NCBI GenBank assembly: GCA_041390625.1
Contig: JAWKPM010000003.1
Location: forward strand, 62,001 to 126,000
DNA: 64,000 nucleotides
DNA from: RBC038 sp041390625
Lineage (GTDB): Bacteria; Chloroflexota; Dehalococcoidia; UBA2979
Reading direction: 5' to 3'
Both the position numbers and the translations under genes were made by a program. The notes under the pieces are model-generated. The model did no database searches. It was not told the DNA's origin and saw nothing but the letters and a program-made list of their open reading frames with translations. Below, in pieces: positions 34,185 to 42,283 of this stretch; position 1 is the first letter of the stretch, and each line of letters opens with the position of its first letter.

Positions 34185-35414
34185 TTAGCCTCGCGGCAGC
34201 CCGAGGCCGCGCGTGGCGATGACGTTGCGCTGGATTTCGTTCGAACCGGAGAGGATGGTGAGGGGGACCGTCCGGACGTAGGCGTGCGTGAAGCGCGCCC
34301 CGATCGGGAGGTAGTCCGTGCCCTCGGCGTCCTTCCAGAGGTTCGAGTAGAGCCCGAAGACCTTGGTGCCGGTGCGCGCGGTGCGCTGTGCCAGCTCCGA
34401 GCCGTACATCTTGTTCATCGATGCCTCGTAGTTGGGCACGATGCCCGCGTTCTGCATCGAGACGATGCGGAAGGCGAAGTTGAAGAGGATCTCGGTCTCG
34501 ATGTGGCGGTCGGCGACCTCGTGGCGCAGCGTGTCGAACTCGTCGAGGCGTGCCTTGGCCTTGCCGTCATCCGTCTTCGAGTAGGCGATGAGGTCGCTGA
34601 TGTTGCGACGGTGCGAGATGGCGCCGGAGATGCCGGAGCGCTCGAAGTCGAGCAGCGTCATGCCGACGTACCAGCCGCGGTTCTCTTCGCCGACGAGGTT
34701 CTTTGCGGGGACGCGCACGTCCTCGAAGAAGGTCTCGTTGAAGGGCTGGGCCCAGCCCATGTCCGTCAGGGGGCGGACGGTGAGGCCCGGGGTGTTGCGG
34801 TCCATCATCAGGAACGAGATGCCGCGATGCTTCGGGGCCTCGGGGTCCGTGCGGACGAGGGCGAAGAGCCAGTCGGCGTACTGGGCGCCGGACGTCCAGA
34901 TCTTCTGCCCGTTGATGATGTAGTCGTCACCGTCGCGGACGGCGCGCGTCTGAAGGGACGCGAGGTCCGAGCCGGCGCCGGGCTCTGAGTAGCCCTGTGC
35001 CCAGGCGACTTCGCCGGAGAGCACCTTCGGGAGGTGCTCCGCCTTCTGCTCGTCGCTCCCGTGCACGATCAGCGTGGGGCCGAGCAGCGAGACGCCCATG
35101 CCGCCCACACCGGGGGCCTGGGCCTGCGCCATCTCCTGGTTGTAGATGAACTGCTCCATGGTCGAGAGTCCGGCGCCGCCGTACTCCTTCGGCCAGTGCG
35201 GGGCGATCCAGCCCTTTTCGGCCAGGGCGTTGGCCCACTCCATGGCGGCGTTGACCGCCTCGGGATTGTCGGACTTGCGGTCCGCCTGCCAGCCGACGGC
35301 TTCGCTGCCGCCGGTGTCGCCGTTCTTCCGGTAACGGTCTGGAAGCCGGGTCTGAATAAACGACCGGACTTCGTCCCGGAAGGCGGCCTGATCTGGGGTG
35401 TCAGCCCAGTCCAC
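34185..35414 (-). CDS. Acyl-CoA dehydrogenase (long FadE-type subunit)
   Basis: A 409-residue dehydrogenase opening VDWADTPDQAAFRDEVRSFI. Seen: GWIAPHWPKEYGGAGLSTME, the FAD-contact segment GYSEPGAGSDLASLQTRAV and KIWTSGAQYADW, and a C-terminus ending SNEIQRNVIATRGLGLPRG. The GTG start at 35414 has GAGGAGG five bases upstream. It is upstream of the 33018 gene with 57 bases between, so the two are probably one operon and one enzyme. A close paralogue is encoded at 38477. Confidence 0.92.
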   Translation of the reverse strand: MDWADTPDQAAFRDEVRSFIQTRLPDRYRKNGDTGGSEAVGWQADRKSDNPEAVNAAMEWANALAEKGWIAPHWPKEYGGAGLSTMEQFIYNQEMAQAQAPGVGGMGVSLLGPTLIVHGSDEQKAEHLPKVLSGEVAWAQGYSEPGAGSDLASLQTRAVRDGDDYIINGQKIWTSGAQYADWLFALVRTDPEAPKHRGISFLMMDRNTPGLTVRPLTDMGWAQPFNETFFEDVRVPAKNLVGEENRGWYVGMTLLDFERSGISGAISHRRNISDLIAYSKTDDGKAKARLDEFDTLRHEVADRHIETEILFNFAFRIVSMQNAGIVPNYEASMNKMYGSELAQRTARTGTKVFGLYSNLWKDAEGTDYLPIGARFTHAYVRTVPLTILSGSNEIQRNVIATRGLGLPRG

Positions 35415-35644
35415 ATGGCCTCCTCGTCGCGCAGGCTCACGCTCGCGGCTCTTGATTGTGAACCTGCAGTCGGGTGTCACACCCGGGCATCCGACTCGCG
35501 ATGCGAGCGCATGCAGGGCGGACCGAGTTGCCGCGGCTCGGCCGCGCGGATTATCGGCGTGGTCTCACGCGCGCGTCAAGGCAGTTAACAGAGCCGCGGT
35601 GCAGATTCACCAGCCTCGATCTGACGAGCGTCGATTGACCACCC

Positions 35645-35663
35645 ATACCCATATGGGTATATC
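35645..35663 (+). promoter_or_regulatory. ArsR-type operator/promoter before the 35673 regulator
   Basis: ATACCCATATGGGTAT (35645-35660) is a perfect 16-base palindrome that overlaps the likely -10 element TATATC (35658-35663). The start codon follows only nine bases later, and there is no ribosome binding site, so a leaderless transcript is likely. The palindrome is the expected autorepressor site of the encoded ArsR-family protein. Confidence 0.7.
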
Positions 35664-35672
35664 TTGCTGAGC

Positions 35673-36020
35673 ATGGCCAGGGCAGCGACGACGTCCGATG
35701 CGTTCAACGCGATCGCGGAGCCCCAGCGGCGCCGCATCCTCACGCTCCTGACGGAGCGTGAGCGGCCGGTCGGTGACCTCGCGCGGGAGCTGGGGATGAC
35801 GCAGCCCGGCACCTCGAAGCACCTGCGGGTGCTGCGGGAGGTCGGGCTCGTGAGCGTTCGAGAATCCGGGCGCGAGCGGGTGTACGCCCTCGACGCGGAA
35901 GGGTTGCGTCCGGTGCAAGAGTGGATCGGCGGCTTCGAGCGGTACTGGAACGACACCTTCGAGCGGCTGAACTCGTACGTCCGGGAACTGCAGGCGGATG
36001 AGGAGCGGGGCGATGCCTGA
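35673..36020 (+). CDS. ArsR-family winged-helix repressor
   Basis: A 115-residue winged-helix regulator. Seen: the opening AFNAIAEPQRRRILTLLTE, recognition helix region GMTQPGTSKHLRVLREVGLV and wing VRESGRERVYALDAEG, then a C-terminal helix pair. No metal-binding cysteines are seen; the partner is usually an SRPBCC (AHSA1-like) protein, encoded next. The ATG at 35673 follows a palindromic operator with no ribosome site, so translation is probably leaderless. The stop overlaps the start of the next gene. Confidence 0.93.
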   Translation: MARAATTSDAFNAIAEPQRRRILTLLTERERPVGDLARELGMTQPGTSKHLRVLREVGLVSVRESGRERVYALDAEGLRPVQEWIGGFERYWNDTFERLNSYVRELQADEERGDA

Positions 36021-36510
36021 GCAGGAGCCGGAGTCCGAGCGCGAGATCGTGGTCTCGCGGGTGATCGATGGGCCTCGGGAGTTGGTGTTCGAGGTGTTCT
36101 CCGAGGCGCGGCACCTCGGGGAGTGGTGGGGACCCGACGGGTTCACGACCACGACGCACGCGTTCGAGTTCCGCGTCGGCGGCGTGTGGGACTACACGAT
36201 GCACGGCCCGGACGGCGTGGACTACCCGAACTGGATCGAGTGGCGCGAGATCGTGCCGCCCGAACGCATCGTCGCGCTGCACGGTGCGCGGGCGCACGAC
36301 CCCGACGCCTTCGTCTCGACTTTCGCCTTCGTCGAGCGCGACGGGCACACGGAGGTGACGCTGCGGTCGGTGTTCGCGACGAAGGCTCAGCGCGACCAGG
36401 TTGTCGAGGAGTTCCACGCGCTCGAGGGTGCGCAACAGACGCTGGGGCGGCTGGCGGGGTACCTCGAGGGCCGAGCCGGGAATCGCCCGGCCACCGACCG
36501 ATCGGAATGA
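36013..36510 (+). CDS. SRPBCC (AHSA1-like) protein
   Basis: A 165-residue SRPBCC/START-like fold protein. Seen: REIVVSRVIDGPRELVFEVF at the start, HLGEWWGPDGFTTTTHAFEF with the tryptophan pair, the central GGVWDYTMHGPDGVDY and the end helix QVVEEFHALEGAQQTLGRL. These proteins bind hydrophobic ligands in a deep pocket. They commonly sit beside an ArsR regulator, as here (overlap of ATG with the ArsR stop), and a DHFR-like gene follows. The substrate is unknown. Confidence 0.9.
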   Translation: MPEQEPESEREIVVSRVIDGPRELVFEVFSEARHLGEWWGPDGFTTTTHAFEFRVGGVWDYTMHGPDGVDYPNWIEWREIVPPERIVALHGARAHDPDAFVSTFAFVERDGHTEVTLRSVFATKAQRDQVVEEFHALEGAQQTLGRLAGYLEGRAGNRPATDRSE

Positions 36511-36552
36511 CCATCGAGGCGTCTCGCCTCGATGAGCGAAGGAGATCGCACG

Positions 36553-37197
36553 ATGTCACTCGCCCGCGTTCACAGCTTCTTTCTCTCGCTGGATGGGTTC
36601 GGGACGGGCGAGGGCCAGAGCCTCGAGGCGCCGTTCGGCCACGCCGGCGAGCGGCTGGTCGAGTGGTTCAAGGCGACGCGGTTCTGGCACGAGATGGTCG
36701 GGCAGCCAGGCGGCAGTCGTGGCATCGATGACGCGTTCGCGCAGCGGCACGGCCCGGGGATCGGCGCGGAGATCATGGGTGCGGGCAAGTTCGGCCCGCC
36801 CGGATGGCACGAGGACGCGGAGTGGAAGGGGTGGTGGGGCGACAACCCGCCGTTCCACACGCCGACCTTCGTACTGACTCATCACCCGCACGAGCCGATC
36901 GAGATGGAGGGAGGGACCACCTTCTATTTCATCGATGCATCGCCGGCGGAGGCGCTGGCGACGGCGCGGGAGGCGGCGGGCGGCCAGGACGTGCGCATCG
37001 GTGGCGGCGTGACGATGGTCCGCGACTTCCTCGCGGCTGGCCTCGTCGACTACATGCACGTGGTGGTGGTGCCGATCCTGCTCGGGCGGGGCGAACGGCT
37101 CTGGGACGGGCTCGAAGGCCTCGAGGAGAACTACGACGTGGAGACCGTCGCGTCACCGAGCGGGGTGACGCACGTGACCTTCACTCGGCGGACGTGA
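36553..37197 (+). CDS. Dihydrofolate reductase-like (RibD C-terminal) protein
   Basis: A 214-residue protein of the RibD C-terminal/DHFR-like fold, which binds NADPH-type cofactors. Seen: ARVHSFFLSLDGFGTGEGQS, AGKFGPPGWHEDAEWKGWW, PTFVLTHHPHEPIEMEGGTT, and the late GGGVTMVRDFLAAGLVDYMH. The ATG at 36553 has GGAG eight bases upstream. It ends the ArsR-SRPBCC-DHFR-like cassette, a trio common in Gram-positive and Chloroflexota genomes. The true substrate is not known. Confidence 0.9.
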   Translation: MSLARVHSFFLSLDGFGTGEGQSLEAPFGHAGERLVEWFKATRFWHEMVGQPGGSRGIDDAFAQRHGPGIGAEIMGAGKFGPPGWHEDAEWKGWWGDNPPFHTPTFVLTHHPHEPIEMEGGTTFYFIDASPAEALATAREAAGGQDVRIGGGVTMVRDFLAAGLVDYMHVVVVPILLGRGERLWDGLEGLEENYDVETVASPSGVTHVTFTRRT

Positions 37198-37240
37198 ATC
37201 GCCTCGACGGAAGTCCGCAAGGCCGACCTCGACCATTCCT

Positions 37241-38050
37241 CTAGCGGTCGGGCTCCGGGATGTCGCCGAGTACGAACTCCTCGATCTCGGGCCAACGGTC
37301 GAGGGGGAGGATCTCGATGCCGGTCTCGGTGCGCTCGAGGAGCGTCTCGGCGTCGGCGGGACCGGCGACGCACATTCGGAGGCCCGTGGGCGTGCTGTCG
37401 TCGGCCCAGACCTCCTGGACGCGAGACGTGTCGGGTAGACGCTCGTTGTTGCGGCCACAGCCGTCGCTCGGCTCACCGATCAGAATGCGGTCATCGGCCT
37501 CGGACGGGCGGGTCCAGAAGGTGCCGTCCTCGACGCCGGCGAGGAGGCGGTCCCGCTCGGTGGGAAGCGTGTCCTCGAGGCTCGCGAGCATTTCGGCGGC
37601 GTCGGGGGAGTTGGCGGACTCGACCTCGACGGTCGTGCCGGACGGCACGTGGATCTGCGTGAGATGGGCGTCCTCGACCTGCGTGCGGACGAGGTGTGCA
37701 CCCGAGGCATCGCGCAGCAGGCTCAGGAAGTGACGACCACCGTCGGGTTCGACGCGTATCCACCAATCGAACACGGCGTGCTCGGGCGTATCGAACTCGA
37801 ACTCGAGGCGCTGGCCGGCTTCGGGACTGCCGACGAGGCCGTTTCGTGTGCCGCCGCGCGTGAACTGGACTTCGCGGAGGTGGAGTACGTATGCGTCGGG
37901 CAGATCGGAGGTGAGCTCATCGACGCGGAAGGGCGCGAGAGGCTCGAGACCATCGATTCGAGACGCCTCGAGATCCTCGTCGGCGCAGGCGGTCGCGAGA
38001 AGGAGGGTGAGGAGGAGGAAGGCGGCGGCGGACAGCGTTCGGGGTTGCAT
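37241..38050 (-). CDS. Predicted lipoprotein of unknown function
   Basis: A signal peptide with lipobox (LLLATAC, Cys about residue 22) is followed by about 245 residues I do not recognise. The mature part includes RLEFEFDTPEHAVFDWWIRV, SGTTVEVESANSPDAAEMLA and a Cys-containing stretch (EPSDGCGRNNERLPDTSRVQ) plus MCVAGPADAETLLERTETG. The ATG at 38050 is chosen since GAGG lies just upstream. It diverges from a short secreted peptide gene, and a palindromic operator lies between the two. Confidence 0.72.
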   Translation of the reverse strand: MQPRTLSAAAFLLLTLLLATACADEDLEASRIDGLEPLAPFRVDELTSDLPDAYVLHLREVQFTRGGTRNGLVGSPEAGQRLEFEFDTPEHAVFDWWIRVEPDGGRHFLSLLRDASGAHLVRTQVEDAHLTQIHVPSGTTVEVESANSPDAAEMLASLEDTLPTERDRLLAGVEDGTFWTRPSEADDRILIGEPSDGCGRNNERLPDTSRVQEVWADDSTPTGLRMCVAGPADAETLLERTETGIEILPLDRWPEIEEFVLGDIPEPDR

Positions 38051-38120
38051 GGGCACCTCGAGGGTCCCGGGGGCGCAGGGATCACCTTAGTCCGCGCGGG
38101 CGAGGGGTGGGGCGCTATTC

Positions 38121-38144
38121 ATACATTGAAGCGCAATGTATAGT
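38121..38144. promoter_or_regulatory. Palindromic operator between divergent exported-protein genes
   Basis: ATACATTG (38121-38128) and CAATGTAT (38134-38141) are perfect 8-bp arms around 5 bases. A TATAGT -10 for the rightward gene overlaps the right arm (38139-38144). A repressor would control at least the small gene and possibly the divergent lipoprotein. Confidence 0.6.
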
Positions 38145-38199
38145 TCTGTGAGGTACAACGATGCCGCTCGGAGCGGCGGGGGGAACGTGAGGGGTAGCT

Positions 38200-38391
38200 G
38201 TGAAATCGGCACCGAGTGCGGTCCGCGGCATCGTTCTCGCAGGGGTGATGTTCGTCGCGCTGGTTCTGGGGTCTGTGCTGACGCTCGCGCCGCGCTGCGA
38301 CCGGGAGATCGGCGACGAGACGGATGCCCCTCCGGTCGTGGCGATCGCGAAGACCGTCTGCGGGGCACAGACGCTCTTCGACGGCGACTAG
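38200..38391 (+). CDS. Small exported or membrane-anchored peptide
   Basis: A 63-residue product with one hydrophobic helix (RGIVLAGVMFVALVLGSVLT) followed by a short acidic outside segment that contains two cysteines (PRCDRE and KTVCGAQ), able to form a disulfide. GTG 38200 has GAGGGG five bases upstream. It is too small to assign to a family. A strong terminator follows directly. The palindromic operator upstream suggests a regulated small protein. Confidence 0.6.
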   Translation: MKSAPSAVRGIVLAGVMFVALVLGSVLTLAPRCDREIGDETDAPPVVAIAKTVCGAQTLFDGD

Positions 38392-38425
38392 TCCGCGGTC
38401 GGCCGGCACGAGGCGCTGACAGGCA

Positions 38426-38453
38426 GAAGGCCCGGTCTGACGACCGGGCCTTC
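38426..38453. terminator. Bidirectional terminator
   Basis: GAAGGCCCGGTC pairs with GACCGGGCCTTC across TGAC, followed by GTTCGTTCG. It separates the small peptide gene and the convergent acyl-CoA dehydrogenase. Confidence 0.87.
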
Positions 38454-38476
38454 GTTCGTTCGAGCCTCGACGGGGG

Positions 38477-39694
38477 CTAGCCGCGGGGGAGGCCCAGGCC
38501 TCGGGTGGCGATGACGTTCCGCTGAATCTCGGACGAGCCCGAGAAGATGGTGTGCGGCACGCTGCCGACGTAGTCCTTCGTGAAGTGCGCATCCATCGGC
38601 GCCTGCTCGCCCTCCCAGAGGTTCGAGTAGAGCCCGAAGATCTTCGTGCCGGTGCGGGCGAGGCGCTGGTGCACCTCGGAGCCGAAGAGCTTGTTCATCG
38701 AGGCCTCGTAGTTCGGCACCATACCGGCGGCCTGGATGGAGACGATGCGGAAGGCGAAGTTGAAGAGCACTTCGGTCTCGATCGCGCGGTCGGCGAGCTC
38801 GTGGCGGAGGGTGTCGAACTCTGCGAGGCGGGACTGCGCGGCGCCCTCGGGGGTCGCGATGTACTCCTTCAGGTTCTGCATGGTGCGGCGGTAGCCGACG
38901 GCGCCGCCGATGCCCGAGCGCTCGAAGTCGAGCAGGGTCATGCCGACGTACCAGCCTCGGTTCTCCTCGCCGACGAGGTTCTTCGCGGGGACCTTCACGT
39001 CCTCGAAGAAGGTCTCGTTGAAGCCGTGCTCCCAGCCCATGTTGATGAGCGGGCGGACGGTAAGGCCCGGCGTGGTGATGTCCATCATGAGGAAGGAGAT
39101 GCCGCGGTGCTTCGGCGCCTCCGGGTCGGTGCGGACGAGGGCGAAGAGCCAGTCGGCGAAGTGGGCGCCGGAGGTCCAGATCTTCTGGCCGTTAATGACG
39201 TACTCGTCACCGTCGCGGACGGCGCGGGTCTGGAGGGATGCGAGGTCGGAGCCGGCACCAGGCTCGGAGTAGCCCTGCGCCCAGGCGACTTCGCCGGAGA
39301 GGATCTTCGGCAGGTGCTCGGCCTTCTGCTCGTCGTTGCCGTGCACGATCAGGGTCGGGCCGAGCAGCGAGACGCCCATGCCACCGACGGACGGTGCCTG
39401 CTCCTCCGCCATGACCTGGTTGAAGATGAACTGCTCCATGGTCGTGAGGCCGGCGCCGCCGTACTCCTTCGGCCAGTGGGGGGCGATCCAACCCTTCTCG
39501 GCCAGGGCGCTCGCCCAGTCCATCGCGGCCTTCTTGGCGACCGGGTCGTCCGACTTGCGGTCACCCTGCCAGCCGCCGGTGTACTCCTCGCCGCCCTCGG
39601 AGCCGCTCTGGTAGCGCTCGGGGAGGCGGGCTCGGATGAAGGTCCGGACCTCGTCGCGGAACGCTGCCTGATCTGCGCTGTCTGCCCAATCCAT
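38477..39694 (-). CDS. Acyl-CoA dehydrogenase (paralogue of the 34185 gene)
   Basis: A 405-residue dehydrogenase opening MDWADSADQAAFRDEVRTFI, nearly the same as the 34185 protein along its whole length (WIAPHWPKEYGGAGLTTME; KIWTSGAHFADW; ending SSEIQRNVIATRGLGLPRG). The ATG at 39694 has GAGGAGG five bases upstream. It has no small partner subunit next to it, unlike the 34185/33018 pair, so it may pair with the 33018 product or a subunit encoded elsewhere. The high similarity points to a fairly recent duplication. Confidence 0.92.
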   Translation of the reverse strand: MDWADSADQAAFRDEVRTFIRARLPERYQSGSEGGEEYTGGWQGDRKSDDPVAKKAAMDWASALAEKGWIAPHWPKEYGGAGLTTMEQFIFNQVMAEEQAPSVGGMGVSLLGPTLIVHGNDEQKAEHLPKILSGEVAWAQGYSEPGAGSDLASLQTRAVRDGDEYVINGQKIWTSGAHFADWLFALVRTDPEAPKHRGISFLMMDITTPGLTVRPLINMGWEHGFNETFFEDVKVPAKNLVGEENRGWYVGMTLLDFERSGIGGAVGYRRTMQNLKEYIATPEGAAQSRLAEFDTLRHELADRAIETEVLFNFAFRIVSIQAAGMVPNYEASMNKLFGSEVHQRLARTGTKIFGLYSNLWEGEQAPMDAHFTKDYVGSVPHTIFSGSSEIQRNVIATRGLGLPRG

Positions 39695-39949
39695 CGATGC
39701 CTCCTCGATCTGTGCTGTCATCGCGGCGGCGCGCGCCCTCGAGGCGGCGCCGGATCGAACTGAGGCGATCATATACCCGACGTGGTCGCCAGCCGCGAGG
39801 GACATCGATCAACAGCGTGCGCCGATCTTGTGGACATATTGTGGATGCGAACCCGTTGACCCCGATGAGCCTGATCCCGACCATCGAGTTCCGGCGTCGA
39901 ACGACGCCGCGCCTGCGAGCGGGGTGCGCAGGCGACCCAGCGGGGTGCG

Positions 39950-42280
39950 ATGCGGGGCCTGGCCTCCCGGTCGATGGTGCGTGCGCTTGGCGCGTCGGTT
40001 GTGGCGGCCAGCGTGCTGGCGGGAGCCCTCGTCTCGGTGCACGGTCCTGCCGAGGCGGCGCTCACGCCCTCGACCTGTGCCGACATCGAGCAGCTGGCGG
40101 AGAACTTCGCCGGTCACGCGCATGTCGCGGTCGTCGACCTCCAGTCGGGTGAGCGCTGCGACTTCGATGCGGCGACGCCGACGCGGTCGGCCTCGCTCTA
40201 CAAGCTCTTCGTCATGCTCGAGGTGTTCGACCAGGTCGATCGCGGCGCGCTCTCCTTCGACGACTGGCTGACGATCGAGCCGCGCCACACCATCGATGAC
40301 CCGGAGGGGTTCCGCGCGACGGTCTCGCGGACGGTCTCGATTGGCGAGGCCGTGGACGAGATGATCACGGTCTCGGACAACGGCTCGGCGGTCGCGTTGA
40401 TGGAGCGGCTGACCTACGACCGCGTCGCCACGATCGCGTCACGCTTCGACTTCCCCGGCACGACGCTCGCCGAGGACACGTACGAAACCTCGGCGGAGGA
40501 CGTCGCCTCCTTCTTCGAGCGGCTGTACGCCGGTGAGCTGATCAACCCGCTCGCGAGCGGGCGGATGCTTGAGATCCTGCGGCGCCAGCGGATCAACACG
40601 ATGCTCCCGCTCGGCCTGCCAGAGGGCACGACGCTCGCGCACAAGACGGGAAACCTCGACTACTACGCGCACGACGCCGGCCTCGTGACGGCGCCGGGCG
40701 GCTCGTACGTCGTCGTGGCGATGACGGAGGCCGACCCGCTCCCCGGCATCGAGGCGTCCTACACCTTCATCCCCGCGCTCGCCTCGCTGACGTACGACGC
40801 CTTAGCGGAGCCTCGTCCGATCGGCACGCCCGTCGAAACGTTCGCGCCGGCGCCGGCCGCGGCGACGGTCGCCCAGCCGGCGGCGGACGCGGGGCTCGCG
40901 GGGTCGACGCCGGTGATCGAGGCGGCTCCGGCGTCGGTCCAGCCGATCCCGACGGTCACGCCCTCGTGGTTCCCGATCGAAGTGCCGCCGGCGGCGGGGG
41001 CGAGCGCGGCCGGCGTCGCGGCGATGGCGATGGCGCTGGCGACGTTCGCGATCTGGACTCGCCGGCGCGGGGCGCACGAGCACGTGGTGTCGATTTCGGC
41101 CCAAGAGTCAGGGGATTCCCGCATGACCATCACAAGACGCCCTGACTATGCTGCTGATGAACCCCGCGACCCCAGCCGGAAGGACCCGGTCATGCGCCTC
41201 CGAAAACAGCAGAACGACGACACGGGCAACGACGCCATCACCGAGTCCGAAGCAGCCACCGTCTCCGGTCAGGAGGCGCAGCTGACGCCCGCGGCGGCGG
41301 CGAACACGACCGCGACCGCAGCGAACGCCGCACTGACATCGACGGCGGCCAGCGCGCCGGGCGTGATCGACTCGCCTCGACTGCGACGCCTCGCGCAGTA
41401 CTTCTCCGTGCAGAAGGAGATGCTGGACGGCGTTCGCTCAGACGTGGAGCAGGAGACGGCGCCGCTGATCGACCTGCTGCTCCGACAGGCGAACACGATG
41501 CAGCGCGTGATGTCGAACCTCGACGAGCGGCTGCGGCCCCTCGAGACGTACGCCGAGACCGAGGAGGCCAACCTCGCCAAGCTGCGTGAGCGGCTGTCCG
41601 AGGACGGCACGGAGTTCCTCAACCGATCGTTCTCCGACTACATCGCGCAGCAGCGCGAGCGCATCAACGACACGCGCACGCGCATCGGCGAGCAGCGCGT
41701 GCCCTTCGAGCGGTTCGCCGACGACGAGCAGGGAGCGGTGGAGACCGCCCTCGCGCGGTTCGACCAGGACGTCGCCCTCCTCGAGGAGATCCAGGCGGAG
41801 CAGCGTCGGGTCACGACGCGGCTGCTGGAGGCGATGCGGTCGGACACGTTCCTCGCGGTGAAGGACTACCTGGCCGAGCGCCACGAGGCGCTGGTCGACC
41901 TGTCCGAGCGCAACGTCACCGATCCGACCGCCATCGCCGGCGCGCTTCGCGCCAAGGCGAGCGCGGTGCCGCAGGCGCCCTCGAACGCGCCGGGCGCGCA
42001 GCACCTCGCCGAAGTCCTGCGATCGACGAGCGAGGCCGATGCGCGTTTCGCCAAGCCGGCCGAGGCCGCGGCGGCGCGCGCCAGCGCCGAGGCGAAGAAG
42101 GCTCGTACGGCTCAGACCAATGGTGCGAACAGCACGAACGGCAACGGCTCGAACGGCGCGACCCACGCCGAGGCCGACACGAGCACGGAGGACACGGGTG
42201 CGCCCGCCGACTCGAAGCTCATCGAGGCCGTGGACGAGATGACGGAGCAGGAGAGCCGGAGCGTGACCCGGACGAGCTAG
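39950..42280 (+). CDS. Beta-lactamase-like domain joined to a coiled-coil protein (one long ORF, possibly two genes)
   Basis: The reading frame is open for 776 codons. Residues 1-30 are a signal peptide. About 35-285 form a class A beta-lactamase/PBP-like serine hydrolase with the catalytic motifs SxxK (SASLYKLF), SDN (VSDNGSAV) and KTG (HKTGNLDYY). A Pro/Ala-rich linker follows, then a membrane helix (about 345-365, AGVAAMAMALATFAIWTRRR). The rest is a long alpha-helical, charged coiled-coil region that would be cytoplasmic. An ATG at 41192 has GGAAGGA eight bases upstream and a TATGCT box before it, so a second gene could start there. Confidence 0.72.
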   Translation: MRGLASRSMVRALGASVVAASVLAGALVSVHGPAEAALTPSTCADIEQLAENFAGHAHVAVVDLQSGERCDFDAATPTRSASLYKLFVMLEVFDQVDRGALSFDDWLTIEPRHTIDDPEGFRATVSRTVSIGEAVDEMITVSDNGSAVALMERLTYDRVATIASRFDFPGTTLAEDTYETSAEDVASFFERLYAGELINPLASGRMLEILRRQRINTMLPLGLPEGTTLAHKTGNLDYYAHDAGLVTAPGGSYVVVAMTEADPLPGIEASYTFIPALASLTYDALAEPRPIGTPVETFAPAPAAATVAQPAADAGLAGSTPVIEAAPASVQPIPTVTPSWFPIEVPPAAGASAAGVAAMAMALATFAIWTRRRGAHEHVVSISAQESGDSRMTITRRPDYAADEPRDPSRKDPVMRLRKQQNDDTGNDAITESEAATVSGQEAQLTPAAAANTTATAANAALTSTAASAPGVIDSPRLRRLAQYFSVQKEMLDGVRSDVEQETAPLIDLLLRQANTMQRVMSNLDERLRPLETYAETEEANLAKLRERLSEDGTEFLNRSFSDYIAQQRERINDTRTRIGEQRVPFERFADDEQGAVETALARFDQDVALLEEIQAEQRRVTTRLLEAMRSDTFLAVKDYLAERHEALVDLSERNVTDPTAIAGALRAKASAVPQAPSNAPGAQHLAEVLRSTSEADARFAKPAEAAAARASAEAKKARTAQTNGANSTNGNGSNGATHAEADTSTEDTGAPADSKLIEAVDEMTEQESRSVTRTS

Positions 42281-42283
42281 CGC

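Noticed and set aside
35584..35589. A fourth GTTAAC as a further ECF promoter
   Set aside because: Neither strand has CGTT at 16 or 17 bases, and there is no link to the surface locus.
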